From positions 8,744,501 to 8,808,500 of the forward strand of contig JAKNDB010000087.1 in NCBI GenBank assembly GCA_024305405.1: a stretch of DNA of 64,000 nt, read 5' to 3'. This DNA is from Dirofilaria immitis (Eukaryota > Nematoda > Chromadorea > Rhabditida > Onchocercidae). Position 1 is the stretch's first letter. Each line of letters starts with the position of its first letter. Shown piece by piece: positions 1-12,991 of this stretch. The notes beneath the pieces are model-generated. The model saw nothing but the letters and a program-made list of their open reading frames with translations, was not told where the DNA came from and did no database searches. A program made the translations under genes and the position numbers.

Positions 1-819
1 TTCCTCGGAATAGATAAGTGGAAAATTGTGCTTAAGACTAAGAATCGGTCTTTACAATTATAAAGTTACTCGTTATTTAAAACCAAAATCAGTAAATTTA
101 AAGCACATAAATAAAAATTAGATACGAGGATGGAAGTTGTTGGTGCTACTTCATATTAAATGATGTGAACAACTCATTTTGTAACCGTAAGAAAACAATT
201 TAAACCATTCTGAAACTTTATGACATTTCTATAACTTCTGCCAATAAAGAAAAAAACGACACACGTATTAATCGATGGAAAATATGAAAAATAGATCGGG
301 CAATTCGGAAACATCCCCAAAAGAGAAAGCGAGATCAAGAACCACTGTCGGGAAGATTCGGAAAACTTTTTAGAAGGTACCGTTACCATATTTCAAATAT
401 CTAAATAAAGATAGTATCTCAGTGACACAAAACAAAATTTTTCAATTACAATTTATATCAATTTGGATATAAAATAATGCCGATAGTGGAAAATGTGACA
501 TGAAATATTCGAAAAATAATTCACTGCAATAAAATGAGATGAAAGTTGAGATATTACTTCAAGTTGTAATAATTGCGACAACAAAAATCTTATTTGTCTT
601 AACCACGTATTTTTGTGATTCATTGAATCGTAAAATTATAAACCCCAAGAATTTTGATCAAGGATCAACGATGCTAAATTTTCCATTAATTTGTGGTAAA
701 AAATGCTCACTGAAAATTTGAAATGGTTCGCTTTTATTCAGTTCAAATATTCAATTCGATTTATAATAAAAATAGATGAATGCAGAATTTGGCAGTGATA
801 TGCTGCAGACATACGATTG
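1..819. other. Region downstream of raga-1, no gene seen
   Basis: AT-rich sequence with only short open frames and no recognisable protein. It contains the first copy of a ~155 bp direct repeat (586-740) and the 3' flank of raga-1. Confidence 0.6.
586..740 (+). repeat. Direct repeat, copy 1 (~155 bp)
   Basis: Nearly identical to 1033-1185 and in the same orientation, with scattered substitutions and small gaps. Both copies share the blocks CCCCAAGAATTTTGATCAAG and TTCGCTTTTATTCA. This copy lies just downstream of the raga-1 stop codon. Confidence 0.9.
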
Positions 820-3800
820 TTATCGCGCTTCTAATTTCTCGAAATATTTTCGAGCATTCCTTATATTCATTAATGTTGCAGCAGATGCTAAAAAATTTCA
901 AAAATCAAGATAAATCTATGCCAATTTCACTATTATTTAAGAAAAAAATTATCAAAAAGTATTTTCATATTAAACATAATTGTAATCTAAAAAATCAATT
1001 GTTACAAAATTTTATGCATAAATTAAGATGCTAATCTTATTTGTCTTAGCCACGTATTTTTCTGATTCACTGAATCTTAAAATTATAAACCCCAAGAATT
1101 TTGATCAAGGATCAACGATGCCAAATTTCCCATTAATTTGTGGTAAAAAAGCTCACTGAAAATTTGAAATAGTTCGCTTTTATTCACTTAAACATTAAAC
1201 ATTCATAATATTATGAAAATGACTTACAAACAGTTGCATCTGATAAAACCACCATAATGAATGTATTAGAAGTAAAGCTATCAATAAATGCGGCAAATTT
1301 ACTATTTCGTACACACATACATTCAAACTGCAGAACCCAGTTTGCTGCAATAATGAATTATTTACAAATTCCTTACAAATTCTTTGAAATTAAACTTTCC
1401 AGAAGTGGAAGATAATATTATACATAGCGATCATTTTAGGATTTGATAAATTTCCTTAAGTCCGAAATATTTTGATCATATGTCTATTTAGATTTCAATA
1501 TCTAAGAGATGAAATAAAAATTATAAAATTATAAAAATCTTTCTCCAAAAAATTTTATAATTCTAGAAAATAGAAATAGAAAAATAAAAAATAGAAACAG
1601 AAATAGAAAGGAAACACAAAATGCATAGAAGGAAATTTGAAAAACGATTAAACTATTTCCACTAAACTACCAGTATATTATTCAATCTTGAAGTGAAAAA
1701 TAAACTTAGACAAGAAAAAATGATTAATAAGGAAGTTACTACTATTAAAGTAACGTCTCTACATTAGAAAGTATCAACTACTTCAGAGTAATATCTAGTC
1801 ATGAGGATGGGAGGTATAATCCGTTAAAACCAGAAGAAAATAACTACATGAAAATTAACCAAGAAGCGTATAAAAACGAGCAGCTAGATCTACAATAAGT
1901 AAGTCTAAAATAAAAATTTTACGAATTTTTTACAAACGTAATCAATTTTAATCGTACTGTCCTCATACTTAACTTATTTAAAATAAGATAACTGAAACAC
2001 AAAACCTGCATGATAGTTTGAATTGTTTGATGATGTTTGAAACTTTTTCAAAACGGTGAATATCGTCATGTTGAACGATTTGTGCTTGTGCTATTACAAG
2101 AAAAGTTGCCTTTTCAAACAATAATACCTGTAAAATGCGAAAATGCTGATTCAGATGTTCCAGAAACTACAAAAACTGTTACCCTTAAAAATCTCAGATC
2201 CCCAAAACTTAAATTAAAAACATATAATCATTCAACTAGAAACTTACTTAAAAATTTACCTCAATGTATCATTGATATCTTAATCTCAAATCTATATGCT
2301 TATCCACATTATCATGCAAGAGTTCGAACAATTTTCTTGAAGATACTGTAAATCAAAATTGCAGAACCAACTTCGTCAGCATCCAAGATTACAGCAAACT
2401 GTTTTAATCTGGCTTCCATTGATGCAACATTTGGCACTAAATGACAAACAATAGCCGACCAAGCCTGAATTGAACACAGCCTTAACTTTGAGAATTATTG
2501 TCGCCAAATGCAAAAAGATTTAAACTGGTATAAATACCTTGTAAAGTGTTTCGTCCCAAATCGATGATCGGTAACACTGTCTTACAACGTTATCATGACT
2601 AAATTTTTCAGCAGCAAGCTTCGACCTACACAATATATCTCGTTCTTTCTCTGCGAAGACCTAAAATAATAGATTATATAAAAGATCACTGCACATCTGC
2701 TTTATAAAACTAACAGTTAAATGAAGGAAGGAAGAATCAAAAGAATCCAACAGAGTTTTAATAATATTTTTAAGCAAAAGTATACGAACACTCTCGTTTA
2801 AAAAGATGTACAACTCACCCAAAAACAATTTTCTAAACTATTTGTCTCCAATTTTGAACTGTTACTTCCACTTCACAAATATAGTTATTCCATAATGAAT
2901 AGGAACAATTATTTCCTATTATAAAAGCTTCCAAAAAGCTACAAGTAAATGCAGCATAAATATACATCAGAAACACCTCATTTACGACAGTTAGATGTTC
3001 AGAATTCATTTTATAGATCAAACATTACCTGATCCCTGTGTTCCTCAGAAACCAAATCCATCTTGTGTATTAAACAGAAAACTTTGGCATTTGGTGAGTT
3101 TTGAATTAGTGCTTCCAGACATGATTGATAATATCGATAATCCTTCTCCAGTTCACGACTTTCGACGTCAAATACATATATAAGAACCTAAAGACATAAA
3201 GAAAGAAAGGTGAAAAGATCGTTTAAATAAATTTATCTTAAATACAAAAGCAGCAAAAGTTAAGTCTTCCAGGATATTTCGCATGTCATCATTAGAGCAT
3301 TCTTATTTTAAAATAAAAATAAGTTTTAGATACATTTAATAAACAAGAGAGCACATGCAATATTTAGTAATACAAAAGAGTACATGCCTGAACATTTTTG
3401 AAGATTTGATCCTTCTGCGAAGCCAAGTAATTTTCCATAAACGCTTCTTGACCACCGCAATCCCAAAGATGTAGCACTAGATTGCCCAGAAATCTGCAGA
3501 TGGCAACATGTACGACGTAGAGGAACATATTCAAACATAGAAAAAACAAATAAAGCCTAAGTTCTCATTTCGTTGCTCCTATAATTTCAGCTATCACCAA
3601 AAATCAAAATAAATGCAGTTTATAGTGACATATAAGTTCTTGATAAAACTTGTGAAATATCTGTTTCTAATTGCTGCATAAATATGGCATAATCGCATAA
3701 CATATCAGAAATTATAGATTTTTTATATTTTTAAAGGAAGAGAAATCAACTAACCGAACATGAGCATGTTCTACCTCCATTGTTGGTCCAAGACGATTCG

Positions 3801-3918
3801 TATCACGAGCAATATAATTGGCAAAAATGATGGAACGCATTGAAGTCTTTCCAGAACCGCTCTTTCCCATCAGTAGCACTTTTCGTTTTGACATTGTTTT
3901 TTCACTTTCTTCTAGCAA
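820..3918 (-). CDS. raga-1: RagA-type Ras-related GTPase (raga-1)
   Basis: Encodes the RagA/B small GTPase, which pairs with RagC on lysosomes and recruits TORC1 when amino acids are available (family knowledge). Coding exons, high to low: 3918-3755, 3493-3388, 3187-3029, 2660-2538, 2464-2372, 2127-2006, 1344-1228, 887-820. Visible motifs are the P-loop [14 protein letters not shown] (switch II), HKMD (the RagA form of NKxD), [13 protein letters not shown], and a C-terminal roadblock-like part with [13 protein letters not shown] and [13 protein letters not shown] just before the stop. Length (~310 residues) fits the family. The start at 3918 gives a short leader before the usual start region (a second Met is at 3894). 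The intron after exon 2 appears to use a GC donor. In exon 7 (near 1327-1336) the frame slips relative to the family, probably an indel. Confidence 0.93.
1033..1185 (+). repeat. Direct repeat, copy 2 (~153 bp)
   Basis: Second copy of the repeat at 586-740. It lies inside the last intron of raga-1 (888-1227), so the two copies flank the 68-nt terminal coding exon. No terminal inverted repeats or coding capacity were seen. Confidence 0.9.
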
Positions 3919-5543
3919 ACATTTTTAATAAAAATTAATGATGACATATTTAAAGAGAAACAAGCTGAGTGAACTCTTCTTTTCTATTTATTATACTCAC
4001 CATCTTATCTAAATTGTGTTGATCTGAATTTGACCCTCAACTTTTATATAAGTTTGCTTATATTCCCTGTACTTTCATTTGTTTCATGATTTCTTTCTCA
4101 AAATTTTTAACTGATCTGCCCATGGAAATTTTTCTTAAGCATCAGTGAAATCTGACATAATATCGTCACCTGAGCAAACATTTTCAAAATCACAATAATG
4201 ATGAATACTATAATTGTCTTTCTTATATATTTATAGAGTTGAATAAGTATAGAGCAAGAGAGACGAAAAAAAGTGAACAGAAAGAGCACTACTTGTTAAA
4301 ACATACTCGCCAATCATATACACTAGTTTCAGGCTACGCAATAGTATTTTTATAATCAGTCTTATAAAAGCATAAGAGATAATCGAATAATATAGCTGAA
4401 ACCGTTTCAAATTCTAAGCAAAAAGCAATAATCATTTATTCTCATTTCAAATATTGATAAGGAATGAATAATATGCATATGTACTTGGTTATGCCCTGCA
4501 CATTAATTCTTTATCAATTTTGAAACTACTATTTGCAATAAAAAACTTTGTTTCATTCCAGAAATGAAAAAAATATCAGTTACATCATGGTTACCAGAGC
4601 ACAGTAATAATTAATTTTCCACTTTTCTGAGAACTTTTCATAAAATTTCTTTTTCAAATGAACTATATCCCACTAAGCGTTAAAAACATTATAAAAGTCA
4701 CAAAAAAATTAGAAATATAATGAATGTACAATATGCTCCTAAAAAAATTGTACTTAGAAATATAATACAGTCTTACTCGAAAATTCATTTCCCGATTGTG
4801 ACAGAACCAAAATTTTCTTTATTTTCATATAAGACTTTAAACAAAAAAATCGAATGATTCAGTTTTTTACTCGATAATTATATAAATCGAAATTACTAAA
4901 TTTTTTGGGACATCAAAAATTAATCCGCCTAAAAACTACTACTTTTCACAAAGGAAAAGCTAAAAAGGTTATGAAATAAATCAAAGATCACATCAACATC
5001 ATGACGAATACAACATTTTCTAAATAGTCCATAACAACAGAATTTTAAATAATCCCAATCTGAACATCAAACAATTAAAAGATATCTATTACAGGTTCAA
5101 TTTCTTCTTGATCCGCAATGAAACGATGCATATTTATTCAACAATCTGAACTCTTAGAATCGGATCCCCTAAAAATGCTTGAATTTACTATCTCTGAAAG
5201 AAAATAACATTTCAAAGAAAAAGTGGTTAGGAGCATGTCGATATTAATCGAAAAATGAAAACATAGTCGACAGAATTACTAGAGTTTTTCGATCTTCCGA
5301 ACCAGTGACACAGTTTTCGTTAATGTCCTTTATAATTTGATATAAAGTTTATATCGAGTTTCATGAGATTTTTAGCAATGTGAAATAGAAATACTCTCAA
5401 AAACGCAGAATCAAAAAAAAATTTGAGCTAGATTTTATTGTAATGTAGGATTCACGAAAATGAAATACTGACTTTTTATTCATTGAAAACTTAAACTAAT
5501 TAATGAAGCAGTAACATGAGAAAAGTGAATCATTTTGCAAAAA
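3919..5543. other. Intergenic region between raga-1 and saps-1
   Basis: About 1.6 kb, AT-rich, with no conserved coding exon seen on either strand. It should hold the raga-1 promoter and 5' leader (right of 3918) and the saps-1 3' UTR (left of 5544). No repeat or RNA gene recognised. Confidence 0.55.
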
Positions 5544-8500
5544 TTAATTACGGGATGATAAGCTATTGTACTTTATGTTTCCTGCCATAATGACGGACGC
5601 AATGCCACCGCTAAGTGCTGATGCTGTAGGACTGAGAATTATATCGTCACCAGCTTCATCCCATGCATCATCCTCGGACTGCGACTGTGGTGGAGGCCAA
5701 TCATCAGGCTTCATGGATGTAAAATCTGCCCAATTACCGAAATCCATGGAGGACATGGACGAATTTTGTGGCCACTTATCTTCTGTAGCAATCATAACCA
5801 CTTTTAAACAAATGATGATTCTCTTTCATCAGCCAATTTTTTAGTATAATGAACTCCATCAGACAACTAAATTATATGATTCATCAAAAAAGCCACCTAT
5901 GACACATTTTGATATTTTTCTTTCTTCCTTCGATACACTCGCTTTCGATGCATCTCCTTCACTTGTTTCGGGATTATCGCTGGGAGCTTCATTAGAATTT
6001 AGCACAGGAAGAGTGCTATCCCAAAATACAGGGAATTTTGGTCCTAATTCGACTCCATTAGAGCTAGTTATCCTCTTATCCATTTCCTACGTGAAATTAA
6101 TTATTATGCAAGCAAAATATTAATTTACCTCCTGGAAAATCCATTTCATTTTCCCTTGTTTAACTTTAAATTTTAATGAATCTATTAGGTACCTTAGACT
6201 TCTGTACATTCGGCCACCCATCTCTTGAATTCTTACTTGTAATACTTGTATCAATCCTCAATTCACACATTGCATCAAACATATCTTCATTACCCTAAAC
6301 AACATTTATCAATATAAACATTGACGTAAGGTTAAAAAGGTGAATGACAAAAGAAGAAACTCACAATGTTGGCAAAATCTTTTGCAATGCCGCAATCCGA
6401 TGTGATGTCCGGGATCTCGTAACTAAAATCATAAAATTCATTCCTTTTAAAATACAGCATTTATGGAACAAAGCTTTTGTTTATAAATTTTCACGAAGAA
6501 GAACAATCATGGTCATCTTAAAATAAAAGATTTATGGGATTTAAAAAAATTATATTCCAAATTTGTGATACTACTCGCTAATTACAGAACTTATGCAACT
6601 ATAACATTTAATTACAGTGTGATTTAAACACCAATATTACTACCTTGTAAAAGAATACAATAAAATTTCATAATTTATAATTCTAATTTATTGTTAATGA
6701 TATAAAATAAGTTTGTGTACTCAGTGTCATGAGAAGAACATGGAAATGATATTGCAACATCCTCTGCTAGAGACCGGGGTATTAAATATTGTTCATATTC
6801 ATCCATTAACTGCAATTTGGAAATAACTTGAAATAATTTATCTCTTTCCACCGCTTAATTTTGAAGCGTTCAAAACGATTTTATAAATATCCAAAACGAA
6901 TAGGTGAAAAAATACAAATGAAACTTTCAAAAAAAAATTCTTCGAAATCTGGCAGAATGAATAAAAAATATATAAGATCAAATGAGAATACCTCTGCAGC
7001 ACTACTGACCATAGGTTCAGGAACATCACATGCATCAATCTTCGCCGTATCGACAATATTACTAGTCGGAGGAGGAGTGATTCCTGTGTCGTCACCACGA
7101 TTTTCTCTTCGTACTCCTTTATTTCTTTCGAGAAAGCTTCCCAACAGTTCGCTTGGTCAGATGCTAAAATCGCAGCAACGCATACGTATATCATTTATTT
7201 TAGCTTTGCATCTATGCTTCTTAGCAAATGCACTCTCTATTTCATTAAAAATTAAAGAAAAAATTAGTGCCAGGATAAAATATCTCTACATGCAAATAGA
7301 ATGAATCTAACCTTGAATGAACTGGGTGATGAATTCAGCATTGCACGAATTTTCGGAAGCAGATTTAATTAATGACGCGAGATTCATATAAAAACCATGC
7401 AACATTCTTTTGGCAGATCCATGAAGAAAATCAGCTTGCAGTGTTTCACAACCTGCTAATGTATGCCCTAATATATCTACATCCTGAAAAAAATTATTTT
7501 TCAACTCTAAGAACTGATTCAAAAGCAAATACGCAAAATAGGGAGTAATTTCACGGTAATTAAATTAATTTATATGTATTGTTTTTCAAATTAAACTAAT
7601 GATTCATAATCCCATTTACTTATTATAAGTGAAATGTAAACTAGAGAACATTGAAATAAAAATGAGACCTCATATTTTGAATTGATTTTTCCGAAAAATT
7701 TCTAGCACATATTTCTAATTACTAGAAATAAATTACGATATGCAATATGATATCTATAATGAACACAAAGAATACAACTTCTGAAGGATTTACTTTGATC
7801 AAATATTGTATAAGAGGCGAGGGAGAAGATGAAAGTGTATAAAGAATATAAGCAACAGCTCGATGTAGGAGGTTTTGAAAAAGTGTAAGATGAGGACGAG
7901 TGTTAACATAAGTGAGGAAGAGTTTGAATGGGCTCATCGAAAGAGATGAAAATAGTGTCAAAACAGTTTGATGTGTTGCCATATGGTTTGTATTCAGTAC
8001 TAGTACCAATAATCGCATTAGTGGACACCATGCATCACTGCACAACTTTATGCTACCATCTCCTATCTGCAAACAAATGTATTTATTGATAAGAGGACTA
8101 TATTTTTCGAGCATTACATATAATAACCAAAATAATAAAAAAATACATTGTTATTCAACTACATTAGAATTCGGATATATAATTCATCATATCAAAGTAA
8201 GGTCGATATAAAATGCCCATCTTGCAAAGTCAATATAAAAGTCCTAGCTTGCAAATTCAATACAAAATGCCTAGCTTTCAAAGCATTCTAAGTCATTTCA
8301 AAGTCTTACAAGATTACTAGTGTTTTTAATGCCAATAATTTTGCTGATAGATAATAATAATATAAAACAAAAATAATAGAGGAATCTCTGTGAACCATTT
8401 ATAAAAATATTCAAATCAATGCCTTAAGAGAATCAATTATTGCATTGACAATTCGATCAGCTGAAGCAGCAACAACTGTTTCAACCACATGACCTGCATC

Positions 8501-11198
8501 AGGTTGCCACACCGTTGTACCATTTAATTCATTTTCTGCGACTGGCACGCCACCATACCATTGTGTCTGAACACCACGATCCTCCATTCCCAACTGATGG
8601 CTAGGACTAAAAATTATTAGTCTGGAATATAAATTATTTAACATAAAAAACATAAAAACAATAATTTTTCTAAAAAATAAGCTATAGAATTTTTCAAACC
8701 CAATATTAAGCAATAAATTTCTCTCCACTTTAGATTTATAAAGCTGCATAAAATTTTCTTTTGCCAGGAGTCCTATAGACTCTAAAAATTCAAAAGGATG
8801 AAATACATTAAGGTATTTATTACGTAGAATACTGGATGCTGTTGGTAATTTTAGAAGATCCTTCATTTCAATATTTTCCTGTGTCCAAAGAAAAAATAAT
8901 ACAAACCAATTAGGGATAAAATTAGTTTCCAAAAGAGTAATCAAAATAGCAGCTGCATTGACAATAACAGATTCACAGTGTTGATCTACATTGTCAGGTA
9001 ACATACGACTTATTAAATGTCTCACATTCCGTTCCGACTGTAAACTCTCTAACAAAGAATCATTCCGCTTGCATTCTGCAGCGTACTGCATGTCACGCAA
9101 GATGCGTACCAATTCGCTCCATAAATATCCAACATTATCATGAACCTTAAAGCACCATTCATAACCAAAATAGAAACTTTTAAAAACTCCACAGAATTAA
9201 GCAATTTTCAGTTATTAGTTTCAACTGATTTGAGAAAACAGATGACAAATAAATTCTACGCTTATAACTGAAGAAATCATCTTCTCCTATTAATTATCTG
9301 ATTCAAATGTTTTCCTTGCAGTCATTCTCATTTCTCCCTGTTCAACATTAAAGTCTGGTTTTAGTAATGGTATGACAAAGTTTTATAAATTTTCTTAACT
9401 CAAATACGATAAAAAATTTACAACAGGTGGTTGTTCTGGCACAAGTAGGTCGCAAAGATTTTCCACCATTCTATTTTCCGCACACCACTGAAATATATCA
9501 ATTTTTTTAACATCCAAGAAAAATATCCCTATCGATACCAGCATAATTCTATGGAAAAAACAGTCTGGCAAAACAATGGATGCAGTCAAAAATGATCAAT
9601 TCACCAATACCTGTTTCATGCAATCTTGCTGTTCAATATCTGATAGGCTAGTAACAATGCGATATAACAATTCCATCACAGCCGAATGCTTCATACTCCT
9701 CATACAATGAAGCAAAAACTGACTTTCTTTCATGCGAGGCAACATCTGAAGATTGTCTACATATTTTTATCTTAAAAAGCATGAATAAAGTATATGCAAT
9801 GAACAAAAACAGTTATATTGGTAACTAAATGCATAAATCATTAAAAATATCGTTTATACCGTCAAAAAAAAATCATATTAAATAGTTAGTTACATTTCAT
9901 GATAGTTGTTTATAATCATTGAGCAAATCCGTTTTTAAGAAAGGGTGTAACTGCAACTAGATCTTATCGAGAATGCATGATAAGAATTATGCATAGTCAA
10001 GCTATCACAACTCAATCTCTTCATTAGCTGAGCAATCACTGATTTCTACTATAAGTACATAAAGTCTACTTTTTCTAAGACCTAATCAATTAAAGAGTGA
10101 AAAATTTCTGACCAGTTTTTCGACTTTATGAAAGGCATTTTGCCGTGCAGAGAATCAGTTTCATACCATAATAAATTGATGCTAGTTAGCAATTGAGGGA
10201 GAAAAAAAGACAAGTACATACCTGATCAGGAAATCTGCTCATAATTTGCGAGAATATTTTCATATAGAAATTGACGATGACATGATTCAACTTCCTATTA
10301 TCCAGGAAATCAAAAAGCAAACTGCACGCCTCTTCGTTGTTCATAAGTGCTCTACTCAACTCTTCATTATTTATCGACAAGATTTCGGCGCACAAGTGGG
10401 CTTTTCTGTAAGTACAAATGGCATGCTTGCACTAAATGTAGACTATCTTATTAAAAAAGCATCTAAATGTGGGTTGGCTACCAAAGTTTTTAACAAACGT
10501 ACTTTATATAAAATTCGAAAGTTTAGCAATGTGAAAGGAAATAAGAACAAAAAGATACTTATACTGTTCTTTCAGTGGTAATGTTTCGTCGATTTCTGGC
10601 TCTAATGCACCTTTGATCATTTGTGACATTATTTCTTGTCTTGTTAAACTGCAAATATAAAGTACATACAGCTAAGTTGATGATAAATAAAAGCTTTTTT
10701 ACGATGCATATAATCTTAACACTATCCGAGATGCGAATCTGGCTTGCACTAACATGTAAATTATGAAATAGTACACCATCACGAATAAGAAAGATTTTAA
10801 AAATATTCTTTAAGTTCTTGTTTTTAAATAATGTTTAGTGTTGGGAACAGCGAACTATTGATATTAAGTTAACAGATTTCATATTAAACTGATAGATTTG
10901 ATGGACAGCGTCATGTATTCATCTATTACAGCATATCAATGCAACAGAATGATGGTGAAATTACCAAAAATTCCATCTTTGGACAATATATGCAGGCTAA
11001 AAATCCTAAGGAACGGTCGACGGCAGAAATAATCCTGATATGAACTTAAACATACAATTTAATGAGCTGAAGATTGCCATTACGAATTTCTTGTATCGTA
11101 TAATCATCTTCCAATACATCTGCTAGCGTCGCCGTATCATTCTTTAATAATTCATCTAGTTTGCTTAAAGGAGCTGCCAAATCACTTGACCAGAACAT
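5544..11198 (-). CDS. saps-1: SAPS-domain regulatory subunit of protein phosphatase 6
   Basis: PP6 regulatory subunit (PPP6R/SIT4-associated family), a scaffold for the PP6 catalytic subunit. Exons, high to low: 11198-11056, 10648-10565, 10405-10222, 9745-9611, 9487-9422, 9145-8907, 8606 to about 8420, 8066-7794, 7483-7312, 7164-6992, 6809-6721, 6422-6365, 6294-6193, 6086-5897, 5800-5544. The start MFWSSDLAAPLSKLDELL matches the family N terminus (human MFWKFDL). Later landmarks are LCAEILSINNEEL, VGYLWSELVRILRD, LITLLETN, QANCWEAFSKE, an acidic tail and the C-terminal block FGNWADFTSMKPDDW. About 785 residues, or 885 if 8607-8906 stays in the message. Frame slips near 7120-7130 (a short A-run on the coding strand) and possibly near 8420; both look like single-base losses. 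Exon ends at ~8420 are not resolved. Confidence 0.9.
8202..8282 (+). repeat. 27-bp tandem repeat, 3 copies
   Basis: Three consecutive 27-bp units of the pattern (G/T)TC(G/A)ATA(T/C)AAAA...GCAAA, about 75-85 percent alike, inside the saps-1 intron 8067-8420. No coding role seen. Confidence 0.8.
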
Positions 11199-12988
11199 AT
11201 CCTGAAATATGCCTTAACATTTCCGAATGTTCCGGAATGCATCCGCTGACAAAATGTTCACCAACGTACCAATACTAAGATAATGCACATAATCATACGG
11301 ATTATTTTAATCTTTACAATAAGACTTAATTAGATTCTCAAGCTTTTGGAGATCTTGATCGACACTTAATTTCAATTAATAAAGGTTACTAGTTTTCACT
11401 TTCCACATAAAAATTCATAAGTAAATAATTTATTCATAAGTAAATTCAAGCCTAGATTTCTTGCCTAATTTGACAATTTATAGCATTAGCATAAGATTAT
11501 TAATCCCAAGCTGTTCGCTACATTTTAAAAAAAAGATAGTTGGAACACATTATACAGTTAAACTTGAAGTATTTGCAGCATTATACTCTTGAATGGATCT
11601 TTTCGTCTGAATAATACCTCTCTTTACTTTTTTATGAATTAAATTACATTAAGCATTATATCCAAATGTCCTTTTCGTATTGTTTTTAATTTCTTTAATT
11701 CGTAATTATAGGATTATTTTGTTCATCATATTTGTTCCAATTTCTCTTAATCTTTATTATTAATAGGAGTTCACGTTTCGAAACCTATGAAAATATATCA
11801 ACTCTCCTAAATCAACAACCATAATTCGCTCAAGAACAATAATTTCTTATTAACATTGCTGTTCTATCGTTAATAACCAAACAATGTCGAATTATTTCAA
11901 AATAATAGTTTCAAAAAAGATTGATGTTTGAAGATAAGTTTATTTCATAAGAACAGAAAAGAAATGGTTATCGAATGTCAAAAAAAATGGATGAGAACAG
12001 GAGTGAAAGCAGGAATAGATTGGATAATTTTCAAAAACGATTCTAGAATTGATAACATTATAGAATTTTAAGCGAAAATATAAATCAAGAATTCTCTATC
12101 CGAGATGGAATAACTCAAGAATGCTTTCAGTAACGCCATACATTTCGCGCCACTTCAAAAGAAATAATATTTCCACCTTCTCGAATTCAAACTACCCCGC
12201 CGTAAAATCACTAATCTCATGATCAGTAGCATGCTACGATCATGCAATAGCCTGATTCAATTGATGCCCAATCGGGATGGTCTGCTCGGGTCCGTTGAGC
12301 CTCTTTCCTCCTCACTGACGAGTCACCAGTCTAAGTGGAAATCAATTTTATGTAACTAATTCCTAATTTAGCCTCTAAATTGCGGATTTTCAGACCAAAT
12401 TGTATCAATTTTGCAGAAATATATTCAGTTTTATGCGAATGATCATTAAATTAACCCTCAAGTTTAAGAATTTGGAATTTGAAATCAAATTATATTGATT
12501 TTCGATTTGGAAATTTTAATTTTATTTCGGATAACAAAGCACTGATTTTATGATATGAGTAGAACAAGTAATATTATAACTGAGTATTTTCAAGAAGTTT
12601 TGTCGTAAAAGTGGTTTGGAATTTGCAAATTTCCTTTGGTGTACAGAACAGATTGCACAATTTAAATGATGATATAGCATTTTCCATATTTTGAATTTAA
12701 ATAAAACGCTATCTCAGGATATTCTTAAGTGCATAAAGAATTATCGAGAAGGGAACTGTTATCGCATTTGCATTTATCTGCTAAACATATTGTGATACTG
12801 ATAATTTCTAGAAGTTATCATCTCATTTGGATTTTGTTTATTGAATAAAATTAGAATATAATAATTTAGGTCTGAATCCTAGACAAATTTATTTTATTAT
12901 TGACTTGTTTGCTGGTTGTATCCCTTCAGGAGCGAAAAAATAATGTGTTTTGTTAAATTCAATCAACTTAATATCCTTTTGTTTTCAG
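11199..12988. promoter_or_regulatory. Divergent spacer between saps-1 and UTP3
   Basis: A 1.8 kb spacer with gene starts facing away on both sides, so it should contain both promoters. Most is AT-rich. The interval about 12170-12350 is clearly richer in G and C than its surroundings and contains a strong palindrome (12218-12244). No TATA box or known motif can be assigned with confidence. Confidence 0.45.
12218..12244. repeat. 27-bp near-perfect palindrome
   Basis: CATGATC, one unpaired A, the perfect 12-bp palindrome GTAGCATGCTAC, then GATCATG. It lies in the GC-richer part of the divergent spacer. It could be a dimeric factor site or a cruciform-prone sequence; the sequence alone does not say which. 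Confidence 0.7.
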
Positions 12989-12991
12989 AAC
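12982..12991 (+). promoter_or_regulatory. Probable spliced-leader acceptor of UTP3
   Basis: TTTTCAG ends at 12988, three bases before the UTP3 start codon, with no convincing upstream coding exon. This arrangement is typical of nematode SL trans-splicing, though a cis-spliced 5' UTR exon is possible. Confidence 0.55.

Noticed and set aside
2037..2351. 104-residue plus-strand frame
   Set aside because: It is the antisense shadow of raga-1 exon 2006-2127 ([11 protein letters not shown] on the minus strand).
6861..7304. 147-residue open frame on the plus strand
   Set aside because: It lies opposite saps-1 exons 6992-7164 whose family match (QANCWEAFSKE) is on the minus strand. The plus-strand translation resembles nothing.
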